Shown here one piece after another: positions 17,648 to 27,825 of a stretch of 64,000 bases of DNA (positions are counted from its first letter, which is position 1; every line of letters begins with the position of its first letter). Where the stretch lies: assembly GCF_001748225.1 (NCBI RefSeq), contig NZ_BDFE01000004.1:62001-126000 (forward strand), read 5' to 3'. The notes below the pieces were generated by a model. It saw nothing but the letters and a program-made list of their open reading frames with translations, searched no databases and was not told the DNA's origin. The translations under genes were made by a program, and so were the position numbers. Origin of the DNA: Desulfoplanes formicivorans (GTDB lineage Bacteria > Desulfobacterota > Desulfovibrionia > Desulfovibrionales > Desulfomicrobiaceae).

Positions 17648-18422
17648 ACCGCCCCCGTTTCAGACACCCCTTGATATAAATCATCGCCTTCATGCGTAAC
17701 ATCCGAACCAGCTCATCCTTGTCCTCGTCGTTGAGGACCCCCTGGTCCAACACATTGCGCATGGCATATATCCGGTACAAATCAAGGCCGATGATCTTGC
17801 CTGACAGCTGATCAGCCCGCCCCCCGGTCTTGACCACCAGGGCCTCGGGAACCAGACCCACCGGAACACGCAAACAGGTTTTCAGCCAGAGATCATAATC
17901 CTCACACGCGGGCAGGGCTTCATCAAAAGGCCCGACTTCATCCCACAGAGCGCGGGTCAACATGACGCACGACGGACTGATCAGACAAAGGGCCAGGGAC
18001 GGGGCAAACATCCAACCCGCCACCTTGGTATGAATATGTTTCGGGTTGACCCGCTTGCCCCTGCGTATCCATATTTCCTCGGTCTGGGAAATATGAAATC
18101 CGCCTTCGCGCATGAATCGCAATTGACGTTCGAGTTTGGTGGGCAGCCAATAATCATCGGAATCGAGCAAGGCGATATAACGGCCGCAGGCATGAGCCGC
18201 CCCCAGATTCCTGGCCGCGCTGACCCCTTTATTTTCCTGGCTGAATACCCTAAGACGTGGGTCCGCGATGCGTGCTGCACGCATGAGGGTATCGTCATCT
18301 GACCCGTCATCCACCAGAAGAACTTCCACATCCTTCCATGTCTGGGTGAGCACGGAGGTGACCGCCTTGATACACAGGCCGGACCGGTTATGGGTGGGGA
18401 TGATGACGGAAACAAGAGGCAT
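17592..18422 (-). CDS. Family 2 glycosyltransferase
   Basis: A 276-residue GT-A fold enzyme: VSVIIPTHNRS at the N terminus, the nucleotide-sugar Asp in LLVDDGSDDDT, the DxD-type metal motif LLDSDDYW near residue 90, and an ED motif in ACEDYDLW near residue 170. It transfers a sugar from a nucleotide donor; the acceptor is unknown. It overlaps the large TPR gene downstream and is divergent from the GT4 gene at 18460, with 37 nt between. Confidence 0.9.
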   Translation of the reverse strand: MPLVSVIIPTHNRSGLCIKAVTSVLTQTWKDVEVLLVDDGSDDDTLMRAARIADPRLRVFSQENKGVSAARNLGAAHACGRYIALLDSDDYWLPTKLERQLRFMREGGFHISQTEEIWIRRGKRVNPKHIHTKVAGWMFAPSLALCLISPSCVMLTRALWDEVGPFDEALPACEDYDLWLKTCLRVPVGLVPEALVVKTGGRADQLSGKIIGLDLYRIYAMRNVLDQGVLNDEDKDELVRMLRMKAMIYIKGCLKRGRFAEAQRLRQLLGPRLAAG

Positions 18423-18459
18423 GGGGTGTACACGCGTTACAGGCTAACAGGTTTTTTCC

Positions 18460-19608
18460 ATGAAGATCATTCAGGTTGTCAATGTTCGTTTTTTCAACGC
18501 CACGGCTTGGTACGGATTGTACCTGAGCAAGTTGCTTCTGGAGGCCGGACATGAGGTTCTCATCCTGGGACTCCAGGATACCGAGTCCTTTGAAAAGGCT
18601 CGTTCATGGGACCTTCCCATTAGCCCAATGGATCTCAATACGCAAACGCCCCTGGGAGTGATCAGACTCTATCGCGATCTCGGCAAGGTGATTGACACGT
18701 TTTCCCCAGACATTGTCAATTGCCACCGGGGGGAATCCTTTATCCTCTGGGGACTTTTGCGCAAGCACAAGGGGACCTTCAAGCTGGTGCGCACCCGGGG
18801 GGACCAGCGTCTGCCCAAGGCCAACATCTTCAACCAGATTCTTCACCGCCATGTGGCCGATGCCGTCATCTCCACCAATACCCGGATGAGCAACCATTTC
18901 AAGTCCCGATTCCATCTCGGCCCGGAACGGCTGTTCCAGGTCATTGGCGGAGTGGACAAGGCCAGGTTTACCTATTGTCCCCAGGGACGCGCCAGGATTC
19001 GACGGGAGTTCGGCTATGATGATCAGGACCTGGTCATCGGTCTGCTGGGACGATTTGATCTGGTCAAGGGGCAAAAGCAGACCATTGAAGCCGTGGCCAA
19101 GGCCAGAAAAATGCTCGGGGATGCTTCACCCATCCGGCTCATGCTTCTGGGATTTGAAACCGATACCAGCGAGGCGCAGGTCAGACAATGGATCAGGGAC
19201 AACCACATCGAGGATATCACCGTCATCACGGGTAAACGATCCGATGTGACGGACTGCATCAGCGCCCTGGATCTTGGAGTGGTCTCTTCCCTGTGGTCCG
19301 AGACCATTGCCCGTGCCGCCCTGGAAATCATGGCCTGTACCATCCCCCTGGTGGGAACCACCGTGGGGGTGATGCCCGATCTGCTGCAACCCCATGCCCT
19401 GGTACCTCCCGGCGACGTTGACGCTCTGGCCGCATGTTTTGTCCGCTGCGCCAGCGAACCAGCCTTTCTTGCCCTCCTGCGCAGGGAACAGGCTCAAACC
19501 ATGAGCCACCTTTCGGGTCAGGATTTTCTTCATCAAACCCTGGACATCTACAAATCCATGCTTGATCAGCACCCCCCACACAACCGGACAACTATTTCCG
19601 GCACATAA
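18460..19608 (+). CDS. Family 4 glycosyltransferase
   Basis: A 382-residue GT-B enzyme. The N-terminal domain begins MKIIQVVNVRFFNATAW. The donor domain has GLLGRFDLVKGQKQTIEA near residue 195 and the E-x7-E donor motif SETIARAALE near residue 283. Probably acts in cell-surface glycan or lipopolysaccharide synthesis together with the divergent GT2 gene. Acceptor and sugar cannot be read from the sequence. Confidence 0.92.
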   Translation: MKIIQVVNVRFFNATAWYGLYLSKLLLEAGHEVLILGLQDTESFEKARSWDLPISPMDLNTQTPLGVIRLYRDLGKVIDTFSPDIVNCHRGESFILWGLLRKHKGTFKLVRTRGDQRLPKANIFNQILHRHVADAVISTNTRMSNHFKSRFHLGPERLFQVIGGVDKARFTYCPQGRARIRREFGYDDQDLVIGLLGRFDLVKGQKQTIEAVAKARKMLGDASPIRLMLLGFETDTSEAQVRQWIRDNHIEDITVITGKRSDVTDCISALDLGVVSSLWSETIARAALEIMACTIPLVGTTVGVMPDLLQPHALVPPGDVDALAACFVRCASEPAFLALLRREQAQTMSHLSGQDFLHQTLDIYKSMLDQHPPHNRTTISGT

Positions 19609-19664
19609 GCATTTTGCACTGTCCACCGGATCGGCATGCCCGTGATCCCCTCACAGGAATGGAC

Positions 19665-20405
19665 ATGAACCTTCGAAACGATACCTTTCGCGCCTACCGG
19701 GCAAGCTATGCCCACCAACAAGAACACATGTTCCAGGTGGTGGTGGAACAAACCGATCTGTGCATCATCTGCAACCAGGATCTCCGCGAACCCATTTTCG
19801 ACCATGTGCACGCATTGCGCGGTCACATCATGGCCTATGCCCAGATGCATCCGACCTTTCTGACCTCCCTGGTTCCCCTGCACGTGACGTCACACCAGTC
19901 GACGCTGGTCACGGCCATGCTCAAGGCCGCCCAGGCCATGCACGTCGGGCCCATGGCCGCTGTAGCCGGGGCCATTGCCCAGGACGTGGCTGACACCTTT
20001 GGCCCGGAATGCGGGGACATTCTGGTGGAAAATGGCGGGGATATCTATATCCGCTCGGCCGTTCCCCGCACCATCGGCCTGCTCCCGGATCCGACCCAAG
20101 CCATGACCCTGGGTCTGTCCCTGCAACCCGAGGACTTTCCCTGCGCCATCTGCGCTTCATCAGCATCCATCGGCCATTCCCTGAGTCTGGGTCAGGGCGA
20201 TCTGGTCGTAACCCGGGCCCGCTCGGGCGCACTGGCCGATGCCGCGGCAACCCGGCTGTGCAATGAGCTGCGAACGCGCAAGGACCTGCGTAAAATTCTC
20301 GAGATGGCAGACGCCTTCCGTGCCCAGGGACTGCTGGGGGTCCTGGCCCAATGCAAGGGCCAGATAGGCATCAGGGGGGAAATGGAACTCATCGGTTTGG
20401 GCTAG
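19665..20405 (+). CDS. UPF0280 family protein (ApbE-like fold)
   Basis: A 246-residue member of UPF0280, a family related to the flavin-transferase ApbE and found mainly in anaerobes and methanogens. Recognisable blocks are VAGAIAQDVAD, ILVENGGDIYIR and ICASSASIGHSLSLGQGDLV, with the Ser/Gly-rich end that resembles ApbE. I chose ATG 19665 (MNLRNDTF), placed 7 nt after AGGA, over ATG 19659. The biochemical role is not established. It follows the GT4 gene by 56 nt, but the two need not be related. Confidence 0.82.
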   Translation: MNLRNDTFRAYRASYAHQQEHMFQVVVEQTDLCIICNQDLREPIFDHVHALRGHIMAYAQMHPTFLTSLVPLHVTSHQSTLVTAMLKAAQAMHVGPMAAVAGAIAQDVADTFGPECGDILVENGGDIYIRSAVPRTIGLLPDPTQAMTLGLSLQPEDFPCAICASSASIGHSLSLGQGDLVVTRARSGALADAAATRLCNELRTRKDLRKILEMADAFRAQGLLGVLAQCKGQIGIRGEMELIGLG

Positions 20406-20442
20406 CCGATCCCGAAAGCCCCCATAGACAGCCCGTTGACAC

Positions 20443-20483
20443 AAAAAAGCGCCAACGCTCGCCCCAAAGGGATGCGTTGACGC
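20443..20483 (-). terminator. Terminator of thyX
   Basis: On the minus strand, arms GCGTCAACGC and GCGTTGGCGC (one G-U pair) followed by TTTTTT. It lies downstream of thyX and in front of the converging UPF0280 gene. Confidence 0.8.
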
Positions 20484-20556
20484 CTGCAATCACGGTACAA
20501 TGGGCAAGGGTTGCAAAGCAGCAAAGCCCTGCCACCACTCTGCCCGCCCCTCTCAC

Positions 20557-21207
20557 CTACACCTGCGCCATGTCCTTGCGAAAGGTCGCGTACACATCAT
20601 CGAAGACCACCGGAATCCGCTCGTGAAAGCTGGCGAGCATGGGCAGCATGATCTGGCGGATCTGGGGGTGGGCAGCCGAAGCACAACGCAGTTTGAAGAT
20701 ATGCCGCCATTCCCGCAGATTGGCTGTCACCACGATTTCGGTCTTCAAGCTGTTGGGCAGCACGGAGCGCGCCTCCTGAGGTCTGGCACCGGCTTCAAGC
20801 AGGGCCATATAGACTTCTTCGGCCTTTTCCATGGCCTCAAGCCACAAGGCGTACTCCCTGGAATCCTCTTCCCAGAAAAAAGGTCGAATTACGGTAATTT
20901 CCTTGCCGAATTTCTCCTTGCCATAATTGGCATACCGGGTGGACTCTTGGGAAAAGGAGGCCAGACGATGCCTGACGATCTCATGGGAAATGCCCCGGTC
21001 ACACACGATGCGCACGCTGACGCTGGCATGCTCGAGCACGCTTTCGTGATTGACCTGCAGGATACGGGCAATCAGTTTTCTGGCCGACCCTTCGGTAATC
21101 TTGTCTTCTGATTTGTAGCAGGTCCTGGCCGCCCGCTCCAGATGGGCAAGAATCTGTTCCCCATCGGGCATCTGCAAAATGGTATAGGAAGGTTCAACAA
21201 TACGCAT
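20557..21207 (-). CDS. thyX: Flavin-dependent thymidylate synthase ThyX
   Basis: Makes dTMP from dUMP using methylene-tetrahydrofolate and FAD/NADPH. The 216-residue chain carries the ThyX signature RHRLASFSQESTRY (RHR-x7-S-x-RY) near residue 80, and a conserved HESVLEHASVSVRI segment near residue 54. The ATG at 21207 begins MRIVEPSYTIL. ThyX, rather than ThyA, is usual in anaerobes. Monocistronic, with its own terminator. Confidence 0.96.
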   Translation of the reverse strand: MRIVEPSYTILQMPDGEQILAHLERAARTCYKSEDKITEGSARKLIARILQVNHESVLEHASVSVRIVCDRGISHEIVRHRLASFSQESTRYANYGKEKFGKEITVIRPFFWEEDSREYALWLEAMEKAEEVYMALLEAGARPQEARSVLPNSLKTEIVVTANLREWRHIFKLRCASAAHPQIRQIMLPMLASFHERIPVVFDDVYATFRKDMAQV

Positions 21208-21380
21208 GGCAATTGGCCTTTGATAAAAGGTGAGTGACTATCCGGGTAATGACGATCCGATCATGTGTTCCCCTGCCAAAACACCGAGGCTCTGCGCGGC
21301 AAGGTGTCTGCCAAACACCAGGGGAACATGGACAAAGGCAACCCGGGCATACCGGAGACTTGCGCCCTGCCACCTGCGCC

Positions 21381-22367
21381 CTATCTTCTCTTCTCCCGGT
21401 CACCAAACGGTACGCCCAGATGACGGTACGCCTTTTCCGTCACCACCCGCCCCCTGGGAGTCCTTTTGAGCAGGCCCGACTGGATAAGATAGGGCTCATA
21501 AATTTCCTCAATGGTCCGAACCTCTTCGGAACAGGCAACAGCAATGGTTTTGACACCCACAGGCCCCCCGGAAAAATGGGAAATGATGCACGAGAGGATC
21601 TTGCGATCCATCTGATCCAACCCGTTGGCATCCACATCCATCATGTCCAGCCCTTGGGCCGCCACCTGAGCATCAATCACCTGGCATCCCTTGACATGGG
21701 CGAAATCGCGCACCCTGCGCAACAGTCTGTTGGCAATACGCGGAGTACCCCGAGAACGCCGTCCGATCTCCAAGGCCCCGTCCGGGGTAATGGAGATACC
21801 GAAAATGGATGCTGCACGGGTGACAATGCGCGCCAGTTCTTCCGGAGAATAGAATTCCAGACGACAGATAACCCCGAACCGGTCCCGAAGGGGCGAGGTC
21901 AGCAGACCGATTCTGGTGGTTGCTCCAACCAGGGTAAAGGGTTCCAGATCGATCTTCACCGTCCTGGCGCCTGGTCCCTGCCCGATGATCAGATCCAGCT
22001 TGAAATCCTCCATGCCCGGATAGAGAATTTCCTCCACATTGGCGGGCATGCGGTGGATCTCGTCAATAAACAGCAGGTCGTTCTTCTTCAAGTTGGTGAC
22101 AATGGCTGCCAGATCGCCCGATCGTTCAAGAACCGGCCCCGACGTGCTCACCAGATTGACGCCGAGTTCCGAAGCCATGATCTGGGCCAGGGTGGTCTTG
22201 CCCAGCCCGGGATTGCCATAGAGCAGGACATGGTCCAGTTGCTGTCCCCGTTCCCTGGCGGCTTGCAGGTAAATGCGCAGATTGGCCCGGACATCGTCCT
22301 GGCCAATGAAGTCATCCAGACTCCCGGGACGGATATGGTCATCCAAGGGCACGTTTGAAGTAGTCAT
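21381..22367 (-). CDS. ruvB: Holliday junction branch-migration ATPase RuvB
   Basis: A 328-residue AAA+ motor of the RuvAB complex. Walker A is GNPGLGKTT near residue 51, Walker B is [10 protein letters not shown], and sensor-1 is [17 protein letters not shown]. The C-terminal winged-helix DNA-binding domain follows from about residue 250. The start overlaps the ruvA stop by one base (TGATG), so translation is coupled. Last gene of the yebC-ruvC-ruvA-ruvB set. Confidence 0.98.
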   Translation of the reverse strand: MTTSNVPLDDHIRPGSLDDFIGQDDVRANLRIYLQAARERGQQLDHVLLYGNPGLGKTTLAQIMASELGVNLVSTSGPVLERSGDLAAIVTNLKKNDLLFIDEIHRMPANVEEILYPGMEDFKLDLIIGQGPGARTVKIDLEPFTLVGATTRIGLLTSPLRDRFGVICRLEFYSPEELARIVTRAASIFGISITPDGALEIGRRSRGTPRIANRLLRRVRDFAHVKGCQVIDAQVAAQGLDMMDVDANGLDQMDRKILSCIISHFSGGPVGVKTIAVACSEEVRTIEEIYEPYLIQSGLLKRTPRGRVVTEKAYRHLGVPFGDREKRR

Positions 22368-22978
22368 CAGGCTGATGCAGCTGAAGATAAAAGTTTGAGG
22401 GCCGCGCGAATGGCGCCACCCACATCCAAATCGGGCTCCTCTTCAAGAACCTTGCGCACAACGGGCGAAGCCTCCCGCTCACTGTAACCCAGAGCGAACA
22501 GACCGCCCAGGGTATCGTCAAAGATTCGATTTGCCGTCACGGGTACGGCCCTTGTAGCCGCCAGGGACGTGAAGCCGGAGAGTTTGTCCTTAAGGTCCAG
22601 GACAATTCTTTTGGCCGACTTGGCACCGATCCCCGGCACCCTGGTCAGGGCATGGACATCGTCGGCAGCCACCTTGGCCGCCAGATCGCCGGGCTCGAAA
22701 CAGGAGAGCATGGCCATGGCCGTCTTGGGACCAAGCTTGGGGACACCGATGAGGATCCTGAACAGTTCACGCTCTTCCCATGTCGCAAATCCGTACAGGG
22801 CAAGGGCATCCTCGCGAACAATGGTCTGAACGTACAGGGCAACCTCATCCCCGGCATTCCCCAATCTTGTCACGGCCTGGGCGCTCATTCCGACTTCGTA
22901 GCCAACGCCCGAATCGGTCAGGACAACACACCCGCTCTCCATTTTCTGCAGCACTATTCCCTTGAGATAGGCGATCAT
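22367..22978 (-). CDS. ruvA: Holliday junction-binding protein RuvA
   Basis: A 203-residue protein that binds four-way junctions and loads RuvB. It starts [12 protein letters not shown] (OB fold), has two helix-hairpin-helix motifs ([17 protein letters not shown] and [19 protein letters not shown]) and a small C-terminal RuvB-binding domain. The ATG at 22978 has a GGAGAG site. Coupled to ruvB by TGATG. Confidence 0.97.
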   Translation of the reverse strand: MIAYLKGIVLQKMESGCVVLTDSGVGYEVGMSAQAVTRLGNAGDEVALYVQTIVREDALALYGFATWEERELFRILIGVPKLGPKTAMAMLSCFEPGDLAAKVAADDVHALTRVPGIGAKSAKRIVLDLKDKLSGFTSLAATRAVPVTANRIFDDTLGGLFALGYSEREASPVVRKVLEEEPDLDVGGAIRAALKLLSSAASA

Positions 22979-23087
22979 TCTTCTCTCCGAAGATTCAAAC
23001 AGAGGTAGCTCCTCAACCGACAGCAAGGGGCATGCAAGTCCTTCTCACGTTGCCGCCCTTTTGTCTTCTGACCGCTATACCCGGCCA

Positions 23088-23597
23088 TCAGTCAGGCGTG
23101 GTGTACAGCCGTTGCAACCGCCGGTGGTTGAGGTGACAGATGGCAATGGCCAGGGCATCACTGGCATCCTTTGCCCAGTTTCCCTTGCACCCCAGAAGCC
23201 GGGCCACCATGAACGCCACCTGGGATTTATCCGCCCGGCCGGAGCCCACAATGGTTTTCTTGACCAGGGTCGGTTCATAGCTGTGCACGGGAACATCCCG
23301 GTAGGCACAGGCCGTGAGGGCAGCTCCCCTGGCCTGCCCGAGCTTGAGAGCGGACGCTGCGTTACGGGCGAAAAAGGCGTCTTCAACCGACGCAACATCC
23401 GGCTCGTGCAGCTCGATAAGTCTCACAATGGCAGCAAAGATATGCCCCAACCGGGTGCTCAGCGGCTTGTCCAGGGGAGGACGGATGGTCCCGGTAGCCA
23501 CAAGGGACAACTGGCCCGAGACTTCCCGGACCACTCCATAACCGCAGCAGCGCGATCCCGGATCTATGCCGAGAACAACCATCTCCTCACCGGCCAA
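23088..23597 (-). CDS. ruvC: Holliday junction endonuclease RuvC
   Basis: A 169-residue resolvase with the RNase H-like fold. Catalytic acids are visible in GIDPGSRCCGYG (first Asp), SVEDAFFARNAASALKLGQ (Glu) and KDASDALAIAICH (C-terminal Asp pair). The best ribosome site, GGGGAGG, stands 6 nt before a TTG at 23597; the ATG at 23582 has GAGGAG directly against it, too close for good initiation. I therefore favour the TTG start. Confidence 0.95.
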   Translation of the reverse strand: MAGEEMVVLGIDPGSRCCGYGVVREVSGQLSLVATGTIRPPLDKPLSTRLGHIFAAIVRLIELHEPDVASVEDAFFARNAASALKLGQARGAALTACAYRDVPVHSYEPTLVKKTIVGSGRADKSQVAFMVARLLGCKGNWAKDASDALAIAICHLNHRRLQRLYTTPD

Positions 23598-23642
23598 AAA
23601 CGCCTCCCCGACCCGGACATGCTTCCCCGGAACACATCATGA

Positions 23643-24392
23643 TCAATCCTGCATCTCTGCCAACAGCTCATCCGGCAGATCAAAATTGGCATACACGTTC
23701 TGGACATCCTCGTTCTCGTCCAGGGCATCGTAGAGTTTGAGGAGTTTGAGACCGGTCTCCTTGTCCACGGCCACGGTATTTTGGGGGATCATGGTGATTT
23801 CACTTTCAGCCGGTTCAATCCCGGCGGAGACAAAGGCCTCGCGCACAGCCGTAAAATCCTCGGGTGCACACTGGATCTGCCAGGTTTCACCGTCATCCAC
23901 GATATCTTCGGCACCGGCTTCCAAACCGATTTCCAAAAGCTCTTCATCCGAGTGTTCGTCCTTGGGAAAGGCCAAAACGCCCTTCTTGTCAAACATCCAG
24001 GCAACACAGCCCGAGGCGCCCATGGAGCCGCCCCCCTTGCTCAGGATATGACGAACCTCGGCAACGGTCCGGTTCTTGTTGTCCGTAGCCGCATCAATCA
24101 AAATGGCCACGCCCCCGGGACCGTACCCTTCATACATGACCTCTTCAATGGCCTCGGCAGCCAATTCGCCCGTACCCTTCTTGATGGCGGTCTCGATCTT
24201 GTCCTTGGGCAGGTTCACGGCCTTGGCCGCTTCAATGGCACTTTTGAGCCGGTTGTTCCCGGTGGGGTCTCCCCCGCCAGCCTTGGCCGCGAGCATGATC
24301 TCCTTGGTCACCTTGGTGAAAATCTTTCCACGCGCAGCGTCCTGCCGACCCTTCCTGTGCTGGATGTTGTGCCATTTACTATGTCCGGACAT
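23643..24392 (-). CDS. yebC: YebC/PmpR-family protein
   Basis: A 249-residue YebC-family protein with the typical N terminus [18 protein letters not shown] and the central [22 protein letters not shown]. YebC proteins have been described as transcriptional regulators (PmpR, of ruv genes in some species) and as ribosome-associated factors easing stalls at proline runs. It is preceded by AAAGGAGG and followed by ruvC after 45 nt; yebC-ruv linkage is common. Confidence 0.96.
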   Translation of the reverse strand: MSGHSKWHNIQHRKGRQDAARGKIFTKVTKEIMLAAKAGGGDPTGNNRLKSAIEAAKAVNLPKDKIETAIKKGTGELAAEAIEEVMYEGYGPGGVAILIDAATDNKNRTVAEVRHILSKGGGSMGASGCVAWMFDKKGVLAFPKDEHSDEELLEIGLEAGAEDIVDDGETWQIQCAPEDFTAVREAFVSAGIEPAESEITMIPQNTVAVDKETGLKLLKLYDALDENEDVQNVYANFDLPDELLAEMQD

Positions 24393-24621
24393 ATACTGCT
24401 TCCTCCTTTATTTCGTATTTATTCATAAAACGTCATGCGTTACGCACAAACGCCTGTCAGGGGTTCACATGTTCTCGGGGAACACTCACTCCGACACAGC
24501 TGCCGGCAAGGCTCCCGAAAAGGACCCGACAAAAAAGCGCATTCCTGGTTCGTTCTTGTGGTTTCCTGCGGCAGGGAAAAGGCGATTCACCGCGTCCTGC
24601 TCCTGCATACCCGGCAGAACA

Positions 24622-25230
24622 TCACTCCTCTGCCCGGGTACCGGGCTTAAATCCCTTGCCCACGATGAAGATCTCCTTGCTTTCGGACCGGGAACTCTTG
24701 GGTTTGAAGGTCTTGACCTTGGCAAACCAGGGTCTGATGCTCTGTGTAAATCCGTGGACATCGGGTCCTTCGAAAATCTTGACCACAAAACATCCCCCCT
24801 CCGCAAGATAGATCCTGGCCAGGGCAAAGGCCTCTTCCACAAGCTCCAGAGACAGGGCCTGATCCTTGAATTTGATCCCCGAGGTTTTGGGGGCCATATC
24901 GCTGATGACATGGTCAAAGGGAGCCCATTGTTCCAAAAGCTTCTGGAACCGGGGAGAACGATTGAAAACATCTTCCTGAAGAAAGGTCACCTGCGGGGGA
25001 AAAGAGGTATTTTCCGGGTTGAGATCAACCCCCAGAACCCGGCCTTTGGCCCCGACCTTTTGGGCAGCGTACAAGGTCCATGACCCAGGGCTGGCGCCCA
25101 GATCGAGAACCTTTTGCCCGGGCCGCAAGAGGTGAAAATTCTTGTCCATCTCCTGCAACTTGTATACGGATCTGGCTGGATAATTTTCCTGCTTGGCCCG
25201 TTTGAAATAGTGATCCCTGTATTTTTTCAT
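24622..25230 (-). CDS. rlmE: 23S rRNA 2'-O-methyltransferase RlmE (RrmJ/FtsJ)
   Basis: Methylates the ribose of U2552 (E. coli numbering) in the 23S A-loop. The 202-residue protein has the SAM motif [15 protein letters not shown] near residue 45, catalytic-tetrad residues in SDMAPKTSG and the Lys of [31 protein letters not shown] is the family N terminus and fixes the start at 25230, well inside a longer open frame. It is divergent from the CgeB-like gene, with 26 nt between. Confidence 0.95.
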   Translation of the reverse strand: MKKYRDHYFKRAKQENYPARSVYKLQEMDKNFHLLRPGQKVLDLGASPGSWTLYAAQKVGAKGRVLGVDLNPENTSFPPQVTFLQEDVFNRSPRFQKLLEQWAPFDHVISDMAPKTSGIKFKDQALSLELVEEAFALARIYLAEGGCFVVKIFEGPDVHGFTQSIRPWFAKVKTFKPKSSRSESKEIFIVGKGFKPGTRAEE

Positions 25231-25256
25231 ATGCGTCCCTAAAAAAGAGCCAAATA

Positions 25257-26765
25257 ATGCCAGCCCGTCCCACGCGTGTAAAGACCCAAAATGAGCTTGG
25301 AAAAACCCGGACACTTCCCGATGCTGCCTCCGGATTTTACCGCACGGGTCAGGGGCAGGAACACCTTTTTCTGGGACTGGGCCCCCAACCGGAACAATTG
25401 CCCGCCCTTGCCGGTCATCCCCGCAAGGTCTGGTTCGTGGAGTCCGACACGTTTTGGCGCAACATGGATCAAACATGGCACGAAAGCATCCCCCACTCCT
25501 GGACACGCATCCCACCTGAAAAACTCACTTTTCAGCGATTGGCCGCATCCACCCTGTGGATTTACACCCCCAATGAACGTCTGTTTCCGTCGTTTTGGGG
25601 ACCGATCATGGCAAAAGTCCGCCTTGCCCTCAGGCAATATACCCCCACGCGTCCAGAAAACGTTGTCCTGCTTCCCTGGGATGCCAATGCGTTGATCCTT
25701 CCGGAATTGGCCAGGGCCTTTAAAAAAGTCGGACTCAGGCCCGTCCCCATACCGGAGCATCTCACCGTTGACCAACTGACCGATATCCTCTCCCGCCTTA
25801 CCCCCAAATTGTTTGTCAGCCTCAACCTGGCCGGGCTCGACAGCCATGGAAGCCTGTACCATCTTCTGCACGAGGCAGGCACCAGGGTGGTGGCCTGGAT
25901 GGTGGACAATCCGTTCCATGTCCTGGGAAAATGCAAAAGCCCCTTTTGGAAGGACATTCCCATGGGGGTGACCGACAACTGGTTTATCCGCCCCCTTGAA
26001 GCCCTTGGGGGCAAACCCTTTCATCTTCCCCTGGCAACTGATCCGTATTTTTTCACACCTTCCGGTCACCAGGACGGCCAGCAGACACTTTCCGGAGTCA
26101 CCTTTGCGGGCAGAACTGCTTTTCCCCGCAAACAGGGATTCTTTGCCGGTGCATCCATGGACCAACATCTTCTTGAAATTGCCTGCCAAGACATGGTCAA
26201 GGGCAAACGCAGAGATCTTTCCTGGTGGATCGACCAACTCGGCGTGACAGATTTCTGGCCCGGCCACGCAATCCGCAGCGCCGGACTGGGTGCCGAAGAA
26301 ACATCCCTGGCCTGGCGACGGACCTGCCTTGAGATTGCTGCAGCATCCGCCCATCTGACCATTGTGGGTGATCTGGCCTGGCGCCAGCACCTGACCCATC
26401 CCTTTACCCTGCACCCTCCCGTGGACTATTACGGGCCCTTGGCCACCTGGCACGCCCGTTCCCCCATCACCCTCAACATGACCAGCATGCTCCTTCCCCA
26501 CGGGTTGACCCAGCGGCATTTCGATGTCTGGGCCGCAGGTGGATTCCTCCTCACCGACACCACACCCGGGCAGGCCATCTTTCCCCGGGAGCTCTGTGCA
26601 CCCATCTCCTTCAAGACCCCGGCAGAACTGGAATCCCTCATCCAGCGATTCACCCCTGAATCCCGTGCCAAACAGGACCTGCGCAAAGCATGGCGCAACG
26701 AGATCCTGGCCCATCACACCTATGACCACCGTGTCCAAAAAATTCTTGATATCATCGACAAATGA
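25257..26765 (+). CDS. CgeB/DUF3880-type glycosyltransferase
   Basis: A 502-residue protein of the family annotated as spore maturation protein CgeB or DUF3880, GT-B-like glycosyltransferases found in non-sporulating Desulfovibrio as well. The N-terminal half includes [20 protein letters not shown] and [14 protein letters not shown] (DUF3880); the C-terminal half contains [28 protein letters not shown], the GT donor-side segment of this family. The acceptor is unknown; flagellin or surface glycan are possibilities. The promoter of the following tRNA-Ala lies inside its 3' end. Confidence 0.82.
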   Translation: MPARPTRVKTQNELGKTRTLPDAASGFYRTGQGQEHLFLGLGPQPEQLPALAGHPRKVWFVESDTFWRNMDQTWHESIPHSWTRIPPEKLTFQRLAASTLWIYTPNERLFPSFWGPIMAKVRLALRQYTPTRPENVVLLPWDANALILPELARAFKKVGLRPVPIPEHLTVDQLTDILSRLTPKLFVSLNLAGLDSHGSLYHLLHEAGTRVVAWMVDNPFHVLGKCKSPFWKDIPMGVTDNWFIRPLEALGGKPFHLPLATDPYFFTPSGHQDGQQTLSGVTFAGRTAFPRKQGFFAGASMDQHLLEIACQDMVKGKRRDLSWWIDQLGVTDFWPGHAIRSAGLGAEETSLAWRRTCLEIAAASAHLTIVGDLAWRQHLTHPFTLHPPVDYYGPLATWHARSPITLNMTSMLLPHGLTQRHFDVWAAGGFLLTDTTPGQAIFPRELCAPISFKTPAELESLIQRFTPESRAKQDLRKAWRNEILAHHTYDHRVQKILDIIDK

Positions 26766-26774
26766 TCGTAAAGG
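26746..26774 (+). promoter_or_regulatory. Promoter of tRNA-Ala
   Basis: TTGATA at 26746-26751, a 17-nt spacer and TAAAGG at 26769-26774. It overlaps the last codons of the CgeB-like gene, and the tRNA begins 16 nt downstream. Confidence 0.55.
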
Positions 26775-26789
26775 CTCATCTTCACATCC

Positions 26790-26862
26790 GGGGACGTAGC
26801 TCAGCTGGGAGAGCGCAGCGTTCGCAACGCTGAGGTCGAGGGTTCGATCCCCTTCGTCTCCA
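26790..26862 (+). tRNA. tRNA-Ala(CGC)
   Basis: Acceptor arms GGGGACG/CGTCTCC, anticodon loop TTCGCAA giving CGC (reads GCG), T-loop TTCGATC, encoded CCA at 26863-26865. Confidence 0.96.
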
Positions 26863-26875
26863 CCACAAGGAATCA

Positions 26876-26914
26876 AAAGCCTGACGGCGTAGTACACGCC
26901 GTCAGGCTTTTTGT
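26876..26914 (+). terminator. Terminator of tRNA-Ala
   Basis: Perfect 15-bp stem AAAGCCTGACGGCGT / ACGCCGTCAGGCTTT with a 5-nt loop and a trailing T-run. Confidence 0.92.
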
Positions 26915-27030
26915 CTTTTCTGTGCCATCTGTCCGCCCTGTTGCACTGTCTGCAAACCAGCGCGGTTGCCCCACCATTTCGAATCCTGTACATGGGCTCA
27001 GTCTGAACCCCAACAAGCAAGGAGAAATGT

Positions 27031-27393
27031 ATGCTGGAACACCAAACAGAGCTCAAGGAAAACATCGGAAGGGATTTTGACACCTACAAACGATTGCTTC
27101 CTGACGTGGCCCGGGCCTACGAAGAGTTACCTGCCGAAGTGTACAAGGACGGTGTGTTGCCGGGAAAGATCAAACGTCTCATGGCCCTGAATGCTGCCCT
27201 GGTCAAAGGCTGTCGGGCCTGCATCCTGTATCAGACCGACCTTGCCCTGAAGGCCGGGGCCACCGTGGAAGAGATATTGGAAGCATCTGCCGTGGCCATC
27301 TCCCTGGGCGGGACCATGGCCGCCGGAGAGGTCACCCGCGTCGTACGCTTTCTTAAAGAGCAAGGATTGTTGCCTGAATCAGGGAAAGGATGA
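27031..27393 (+). CDS. Carboxymuconolactone decarboxylase (AhpD-like) family protein
   Basis: A 120-residue all-helical protein of the CMD/AhpD family. The redox motif is GCRACILYQTDLALKAGATVEEI near residue 60, with the Cys-x2-Cys pair and an acidic and Gln/His-type proton relay as in AhpD-type alkylhydroperoxidases. It may act as a small disulfide reductase or peroxidase in oxygen defence. A strong AAGGAGA site precedes the ATG. Apparently monocistronic. Confidence 0.88.
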   Translation: MLEHQTELKENIGRDFDTYKRLLPDVARAYEELPAEVYKDGVLPGKIKRLMALNAALVKGCRACILYQTDLALKAGATVEEILEASAVAISLGGTMAAGEVTRVVRFLKEQGLLPESGKG

Positions 27394-27541
27394 GAACCAG
27401 GGCCAATGTATCCTATGTATCCTGAAGAGGATATGGGGACAGGCTAAAAATCGAAAATTTTGACGGATGGGGCAAGCTCTTCCTCAACTCCTCTCTCAAC
27501 GAATGTCTCTTGTCTTGCATTTTCATATCCGGAGATGCCAG

Positions 27542-27724
27542 ATGCCCAGAATAGCTCGGTTTGTCCGTTCGGATATTCCTACCATGTACCATGTCATTTC
27601 CAGAACAGCGCTCCATGGTTTTCCCCTTGGAAAACCGGAAAAGGATTACCTGCTGGGTCGTACGGACATGTCGGCCAGGATCACGGCAGACGATCTGCTC
27701 AAACTCATCAGGGAAGAGGGGTAG
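27542..27724 (+). pseudogene. Truncated REP-type (RAYT/Y1, IS200-like) transposase
   Basis: A 60-codon frame that begins MPRIARFVRSDIPTMYHVIS, which looks like the N terminus of the Y1 (HUH) transposases linked to REP sequences. The HUH histidines and the catalytic Tyr are absent. After about 40 residues the sequence passes to a short acidic helix (ADDLLKLIREEG) and stops; the missing middle points to an internal deletion. A GGAG ribosome site is still present. Full-length members have about 200-300 residues. Confidence 0.6.
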
Positions 27725-27756
27725 GCAGAACCCGCTTCTCCACAGGGATGAAGACA

Positions 27757-27804
27757 AAAAAAAGGGAGAGGCGGCACCCGTGCAGGTGCCCCCCTCCCTT
27801 TTTC
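27757..27804 (-). terminator. Terminator of the formate-THF ligase gene
   Basis: Hairpin with arms GGGAG...GGCACC and GGTGCC...CTCCC flanked by A- and T-runs, so it can act on both strands. It lies 22 nt beyond the fhs stop codon. Confidence 0.8.
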
Positions 27805-27825
27805 TCATGAAACCGGTCTGATAAT

